From contig JAOANR010000010.1 of assembly GCA_030278955.1 (NCBI GenBank), positions 10,199,884 through 10,263,883 of the forward strand: a DNA stretch of 64,000 nucleotides, read 5' to 3'. Below the pieces are notes generated by a model. That model saw only the letters and a list, made by a program, of their open reading frames with translations. It did not search any database and was not told where the DNA came from. Shown piece after piece: positions 59,269 through 64,000 of the stretch; the stretch's first letter is position 1; each line of letters starts with the position of its first letter. The position numbers and the translations under genes are program-made. The DNA is from Hygrophila difformis. Lineage: Eukaryota; Streptophyta; Magnoliopsida; Lamiales; Acanthaceae.

Positions 59269-61566
59269 TGTAACACCCCGATTTAATTAACTCATAATTA
59301 ATTAATTTAATTACGGTTAATTAACAAAAGACTTAGTATGTGGATTATTTTGTAGGAAATGAAGATTTAAGTGGGGGAAATAAGTGAGTTCAACTCACTA
59401 AATAATAAGAGTCAAGTGCTCAAATGGGTGCAATGTGGTCAAGACAAGTAGTGTAAACCTTTTAACCCACATTCCGACCCGACCCGGATCCATTTTTACT
59501 ATTAAAAATCAGATTTGTTGGGTTAGAAACCCATTTCTTCTTCCTCCCCTTCCCATTCCCGTCACTCTCTCTTGGTGCAATTGGGGATCTTCAATCTCTT
59601 GAGGAATTGGAGATTTTAGGGCCAAATCAAGTGGGGGATTCATAGTATAACATGAGGTAAGTAATTTCCACTTCCTTCATGTTTTGGGTGAAGTTTGAAG
59701 TGGGTTTTGGAGGGTGTTATGTTGGTGGCGGGATTGAAGAGTTTGGGTTAAAATTCTTGTAGATCGGCTTGGAATTTGTGTTAAATCCTTGCTTGGGAGT
59801 TGCAAATCAGTCTTGGGAGCTAAGGTTAGTACTTGAGACCATTTTGGTGTTGTTGATTTCAGTTTTTAAGCTTCAAATGGTTTCAAGATCAAGAAATCAT
59901 GTTCTTGGATGAATTATGATGTTTGGAGCTTGATTCTTGCAATATAGGCTTGGAATTGTTGATTGGAAGCTTGCAGGTTGAGAAGAGGAGCTTGGAGACT
60001 CATCTACATATCAGGCAAGGGTAGAGATAGGCCTAAATGGGGGCATAATCGGTGGAATGGCCGGAAACCGCCATTTCCATCGTTTCTGTTGTGTCGGCGC
60101 GCAGTTGGGGCGCCCTTTAGCCAAACAGCGCGCGAGCAGCGCGCGATACGAACGTCACGACGCCCGTGACGAAACCCGCGCGGGGTGCGCGCCACCCCTC
60201 CTGCCCGCGCGGTTCGTTCGCTCGTTTTCCGGTTCTTCGTCCTGCGTGTTTCCTTAGTTCTTCTTATGCTTCTAGCATGCCATAACTATCATTATGCTCA
60301 CAATCTTTGAACTTAGTTGCGATTAGCGGTGATCTACTATGCCTTAGTTGAGATCGAGTCTTGTTTCGCTTCTATGTTGATGTGAGTGTTGGTGCCGATA
60401 TGTGGGGCTTGGCACACCCTTGACACTTAACTCGTGGTGAGTTGTTTATTTTGTCATGACGCGTGATTTACGTATTGACATGTGTGGAATTGAATCTGAA
60501 TATCTGTGATGATATGTGAATATCTGTGACGATATGTGAATATCTGTGATGATATAAAATGCCACGACGGTAGGATACGCTATGCTTACGAATCGGTATC
60601 CGATGAGGGGCATAGTGGGATTGCTACCCAGAAGCATTGAGACTGGAAAGGATTTATATCCTAGTCTGATTTTGGCTGGAAAGGGCTCATGACCCTTTGC
60701 CTGACCCGCTTGCCGTAAGCCACGATTTCAGCTGTTAGTGTCCGCGGCGGGGGCACTGTGGGTATGTCTCTCGACCATTAAGGGGTGTGGACCCTTATAT
60801 GGGAGGGAATACCGACCATGGTACCTAGGTGCGCGCTAGACATGCTTATGTGTTGCATTTAGGGTAGATAGACATTTTAGGTCATAACATTTCATCTCAT
60901 CATCCATCATTCATCTTATTTGCAGTGGTTGAAGCACCGGTATGGGACGGTGTGATGTTTACTTATTTGCACTGTTTAATTATTATGTTATGCCTAACAA
61001 ATGTTTAAAAACGGAATATATCTCCACATATATGTATAAATATACTTCTAGGGAATCAAGTTAATTCTTGTTTCCCCTTATGCCGATTCTTCTATTCTTG
61101 CTCAGTACCTTGTACTGACCCTTGCTATGTTTTCATGTATAGATATTCCCGGGGAGGACGCAGAGCCTGAGCACGATGTGGGGTTTGGGGATGAGTGATC
61201 TACCTAGGGATGCATTAGCATGTTGTGGACTTATGTGCTTGTCTTGAATAATATGCTATAACGCTATTACCTTGTCTCGTACTGCTTGTGGTACCGATCG
61301 GTACATTATGTTCTGTCTTGTGTGTTAATATCTCTGACAGGTTGAGATGAGACTGATATGTCGACTGTTATGTCGCATGAATAAGGCTTGTAAGCCGGAC
61401 GTCTGTTATGATGTGAGGTTTCCTTTCTGGATTTGTATTATGATTCATTGGCTTCCTGTTACTTGGCTACGTGTTATTGATCTTAAATTGATTGGCCAAC
61501 AGTTTAAGAGAGGTAACACGGCAGTGATGTCACAGAAATTTGGTTTTAAATTTTTGGGGCGTTACA
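59269..61566 (+). repeat. 5' LTR of the Gypsy element
   Basis: Starts TGTAACACCCCG and ends GGGGCGTTACA (TG...CA). Homologous over its length to the solo LTR at 46764-49452 in reverse. A GC-rich segment lies at about 60056-60235; short GATATGTGAATATCTGTG repeats lie near 60500. Confidence 0.92.
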
Positions 61567-61568
61567 TT

Positions 61569-61580
61569 TGGTATCAGAGT
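61569..61580 (+). other. Primer-binding site (initiator tRNA-Met type)
   Basis: TGGTATCAGAGT lies 2 bases after the LTR and matches 11 of 12 bases of the usual site complementary to the 3' end of initiator tRNA-Met (TGGTATCAGAGC). Confidence 0.85.
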
Positions 61581-61866
61581 CATGTCTGCTCGTATGTGCT
61601 TAGAATTCTAACACAAGCATGCGGTGAGATGTGTGGGGGAAAGCATATAGAGTAGGAATTGCATCTAGCTCTGCTTATATTCTTGTAGATTGCATTGTTT
61701 TTGGTTATCTGCGTCCCCTATAGGGGTGGATTGTGGTTTGTGAATCAAACCAGGATCAATCCTTGGGGATATTCCGGGAATTCTATACTTAATAATTGCT
61801 GTTCGGTAAAGAATTATTCTTATTTACCGAGTGTTACTGAATACCTCGTTACGTTACGAACATAGG

Positions 61867-63057
61867 ATGCCGCCGCGCCAGGATGGAGAGCCCAGGAGGA
61901 GGGGAAGGCCTCGTAGGAATCAGGGGCCAGCTACTGGGGGTCGTGGACAGTGCCATGAGAATGGTGGACTTGGCAATGATCACGTGGAAAATGTTCCAAT
62001 TGAGGAACCTGTAGAGGTGGAGAATGACTTGAACTATGAGGACGAACCAGTGCCTCCACCACCACCGCCACCGGTGCAGATGCCCATTGATCCTCAGTTT
62101 ATGCAACATATGTTTAATGCTATGCATGGGATGTATCAGGGGCAGGCGAATCAACCTGCACAACCACCACCCAGACCCGTGGATTACGTGCATCTAGCAA
62201 GGCATTATCAACCGCCGGTCTTTAGTGGAGGAGTAGACCCGGTTGCTCTGACTGATTGGATTTATCATATGGAGGAGATCTTCGAGAATATAGACTGCCC
62301 AGAGGATTGGAAGGTCAGGGTGGGACGGCAGTATCTTACTGGACCAGCTCTCCATTGGTGGAGGTCGCGTAAGAGTGAGCTTATGGCGAGGCCCAACTTC
62401 TCATGGGGAGTTTTCTGTCATGCTTTGAGATCCCACTTTTTCACCACACAGATGATGAATGTTAAAAAGAGGGAATTTCTCAACCTAGAGCAAGCAGGAA
62501 ATATGACAGTGTCTGAGTACTATGGTCGTTTTGTGGAACTCATGTCATACGTACCAATGCTAGTTGCTGATGAGGAAGATAAGGTTTCGAAGTTTGTGGA
62601 TGGATTGAAGGCTGAGATCCGGACTGGGTTTAGCAACCAACACGCCTGCTTAGCTTCAGCATATGATCAGGCTTTATTCATTGAAAGAGCTCGTGCTGAT
62701 GTGCAGCGCGTGTGGGCCGCTCGTCGCAGGGAGTCAGGGGGGCCGATTAGACCCCATCATAGGCAGACGAGGCCGAGAAGCGGTGGAGAGACCTCTAAGC
62801 CTCAGACTTATGCACAGCCACCGTATAGAAGAGGACCCCACTGCTGGAATTGCGGACAGCAAGGACATTTGAGGTCACAGTGCCCACAGTTGGTAGGTCG
62901 AGTAGGAGGATCTACTTCAGATGCGTCTGGTGGGAATGCGTCGCGTGGACGAGGTGCAGACAGAGGTCGTGGACCACAGAGGGGCCGTGGGGGCCGCCTC
63001 AATGTGATTGAGCGGGCTGAGCTAGATGGGCGAGATGATGTCATGACTGGTAAGTAG
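61867..63057 (+). CDS. Gypsy Gag polyprotein
   Basis: About 396 residues from ATG 61867 (MPPRQDGEP) to TAG 63055-63057. Basic Arg-rich N-terminus, acidic stretch, proline run (PVPPPPPPP), the retrotransposon Gag domain (ALHWWRSRKSELM and SEYYGRFVELM), then a CCHC zinc knuckle CWNCGQQGHLRSQC (residues 326-339) and an RG-rich tail. Forms the particle and binds RNA. The frame is intact. The stop lies within a candidate intron (63050-63139); if spliced, Gag would continue in frame into protease. Confidence 0.9.
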   Translation: MPPRQDGEPRRRGRPRRNQGPATGGRGQCHENGGLGNDHVENVPIEEPVEVENDLNYEDEPVPPPPPPPVQMPIDPQFMQHMFNAMHGMYQGQANQPAQPPPRPVDYVHLARHYQPPVFSGGVDPVALTDWIYHMEEIFENIDCPEDWKVRVGRQYLTGPALHWWRSRKSELMARPNFSWGVFCHALRSHFFTTQMMNVKKREFLNLEQAGNMTVSEYYGRFVELMSYVPMLVADEEDKVSKFVDGLKAEIRTGFSNQHACLASAYDQALFIERARADVQRVWAARRRESGGPIRPHHRQTRPRSGGETSKPQTYAQPPYRRGPHCWNCGQQGHLRSQCPQLVGRVGGSTSDASGGNASRGRGADRGRGPQRGRGGRLNVIERAELDGRDDVMTGK

Positions 63058-63139
63058 CCCATTGTTCAATTTCAATCTTGATCGACTTAACCATCTGTAA
63101 CAAGTGCCCAGGTAGTGCCTTATGTTATTAAATGCGTAG
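63050..63139 (+). other. Candidate 90-base intron between gag and protease
   Basis: Begins GTAAGT (strong donor) and ends GCGTAG. Contains TAG, TGA and TAA in the Gag frame and a branch-like CTTAAC (about 63086). Length divisible by three and joins gag to protease in the same frame. The flanks (ACTG before, GTACTATACTAG after) restore the continuous gag-protease text usual in this family. Inferred from sequence only. Confidence 0.5.
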
Positions 63140-63594
63140 GTACTATACTAGTTGATAATGTGCCTGCTTATGCCTTATATGATTCGGGTGCATCATGCTC
63201 GTTTATATCATCGGAATTCGTAACCAATAATGATATGGGACCACTGGAGGCTTATCAACTCCCTGTTACGCTACCTTCGGGAGACCTCATACGGAGCCAG
63301 TGGATTAAACCCGATGCACAGATAATCATCAAAGATCGAGAGTTCAGAGCGAATCTAGTGGTGCTAGATTTGGCCGATTTTGACGTGATTTTGGGAATGG
63401 ATTGGCTGTCTAAGTACCAAGTCAGATTAGACTGCGGGATACCAAGGATTTCCTTCACCAATGAAGAAGGTGAGCAAGTGGTTTATTACCCTCCTAACAT
63501 TCGAGTGGTATCTTCTGTCACTTTTGCAGCTTTAATTAGAAAAGAGTATCCGGTATACTTTTGTTCTGGGCGTGATATGACGCCCTTGTGTTAG
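63140..63594 (+). pseudogene. Gypsy aspartic protease fused to remnant integrase by deletion
   Basis: Retropepsin-like: active-site YDSGAS at about 63178-63195 and the ILGMDWL flap-region motif about 70 residues on. Normally cleaves the polyprotein. After VTFAALIRKEY (about 63545) the family text stops and TPLC followed by TAG (63592-63594) matches late integrase with its Trp codon mutated to stop, so the deletion junction is at about 63550-63580. No initiation codon of its own; would be read from gag. Confidence 0.75.
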
Positions 63595-64000
63595 AATGAT
63601 CTTTCAGAGCGAGTGGTGATGGGTCCTGAACTCATTGAGCAGACCACTGAAGTGGTACGAGTGATCAGAGACAGAATGAAGGAAGCTCAGGATTGTCAGA
63701 AGAGTTATGTTGATTTGTCCAGGAGAGACATTGAATTCGAGGTTGGAGATTGGGTGTTTTTGAGAGTGTCACCCATGAGGGGCATGAGACGATTTGGGAA
63801 GAAAGGGAAACTGAGTCCCAGATTTATAGGCCCTATGAGATCACTAAGAAGATTGAGAAGGTCGCTTACCGGTTAGAATTGCCAACTGAGGTGGGAAAGG
63901 TGCACAACGTTTTCCACGTCTCTCAGTTGAGGAAGTTTATCTCGGATCCTAACAAAATTATACAACCGGAGGAGGAGGAGTTAGATGACAACCTAGAATA
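63595..64000 (+). pseudogene. Gypsy integrase C-terminal fragment (frameshifted, runs off window)
   Basis: NDLSERVVMGPEL, QKSYVD, DIEFEVGDWVFL and GKLSPRFIGP identify the integrase C-terminal domain of Ty3/Gypsy. One base is missing near 63829-63831, after which the expected C-terminal text (VHNVFHVSQLRKF) continues in another frame to the window edge. Catalytic integrase core absent. Confidence 0.8.

Larger units (their letters stand above)
59269..64000 (+). mobile_element. Ty3/Gypsy retrotransposon, internally deleted, right end outside window
   Basis: Order: 5' LTR, primer-binding site, gag, protease, then directly the integrase C-terminus. Reverse transcriptase, RNase H and most of integrase are missing. 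The 2.3-kb LTR and the late-integrase motifs (QKSYVD, GKLSPRFIGP) suggest a Tekay/Del-like chromovirus-type element. Unable to move on its own. Confidence 0.88.

Noticed and set aside
1..64000. A novel multi-gene defence or biosynthetic system
   Set aside because: Only three host genes are supported and they are unrelated in function; the rest is transposon-derived or featureless spacer.

Overview
The window is nuclear DNA from a flowering plant, almost certainly a eudicot. It has intron-rich host genes, AT-rich spacers and many plant-type transposons (Helitrons, Stowaway-like, Tourist, hAT and MULE MITEs, tRNA-derived SINEs, an L1-type LINE and Ty3/Gypsy sequence). Codon usage, GT-AG introns and the host gene families fit an asterid such as a Lamiales species, but that last step is a guess.

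Left end (1-14 kb): two well-supported host genes converge tail to tail. A BRAT1/ATAD2-type bromodomain AAA ATPase (+, 5' end outside the window, eight exons visible, ends 5716) faces an ABCG25-type half-size ABC transporter (-, 6090-13521, three exons, 5.3-kb second intron). The transporter's proximal promoter has two ACGTGGC (ABRE) motifs just upstream of a TATA-like box, which fits an abscisic-acid exporter.

14-30 kb: no host gene found. It is a layered MITE/SINE landscape. It includes a hAT MITE with 8-bp target duplication, a 1.47-kb foldback element with a SINE in one arm, a three-level nest at 20.3-21.9 kb, Stowaway-like and Tourist-like elements, four SINE copies of one family, a possible organelle-derived insert, and an element filled with short repeats containing CAGCGACAT.

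30-45 kb: a Helitron on the minus strand (30117-44656; TC start, CTAG end, terminal hairpin, A|T insertion site) is split by a 7.7-kb 5'-truncated LINE (33679-41407) carrying ORF1 and an endonuclease-RT-RNase H ORF2. Each ORF has a single-base shift in a homopolymer run.

45-53 kb: a second minus-strand Helitron (45900-52734) with two decayed copies of helicase-like sequence; a 2.7-kb solo LTR has inserted next to one copy, and the other copy preserves the empty site.

53-59 kb: one small intronless host gene with a DUF688-like motif (54969-55574) among MITEs.

59-64 kb: the left part of a Gypsy element of the same family as the solo LTR: LTR, tRNA-Met-type primer site, gag, protease, then an internal deletion to the end of integrase. 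Gag and protease share one frame but are separated by a 90-base stop-containing segment with GT...AG ends, a possible retrotransposon intron.

I found no new multi-gene system. The most informative signals are the possible gag/protease intron, the two Helitrons with internal empty-site controls, and the ABRE pair at the ABA exporter gene.
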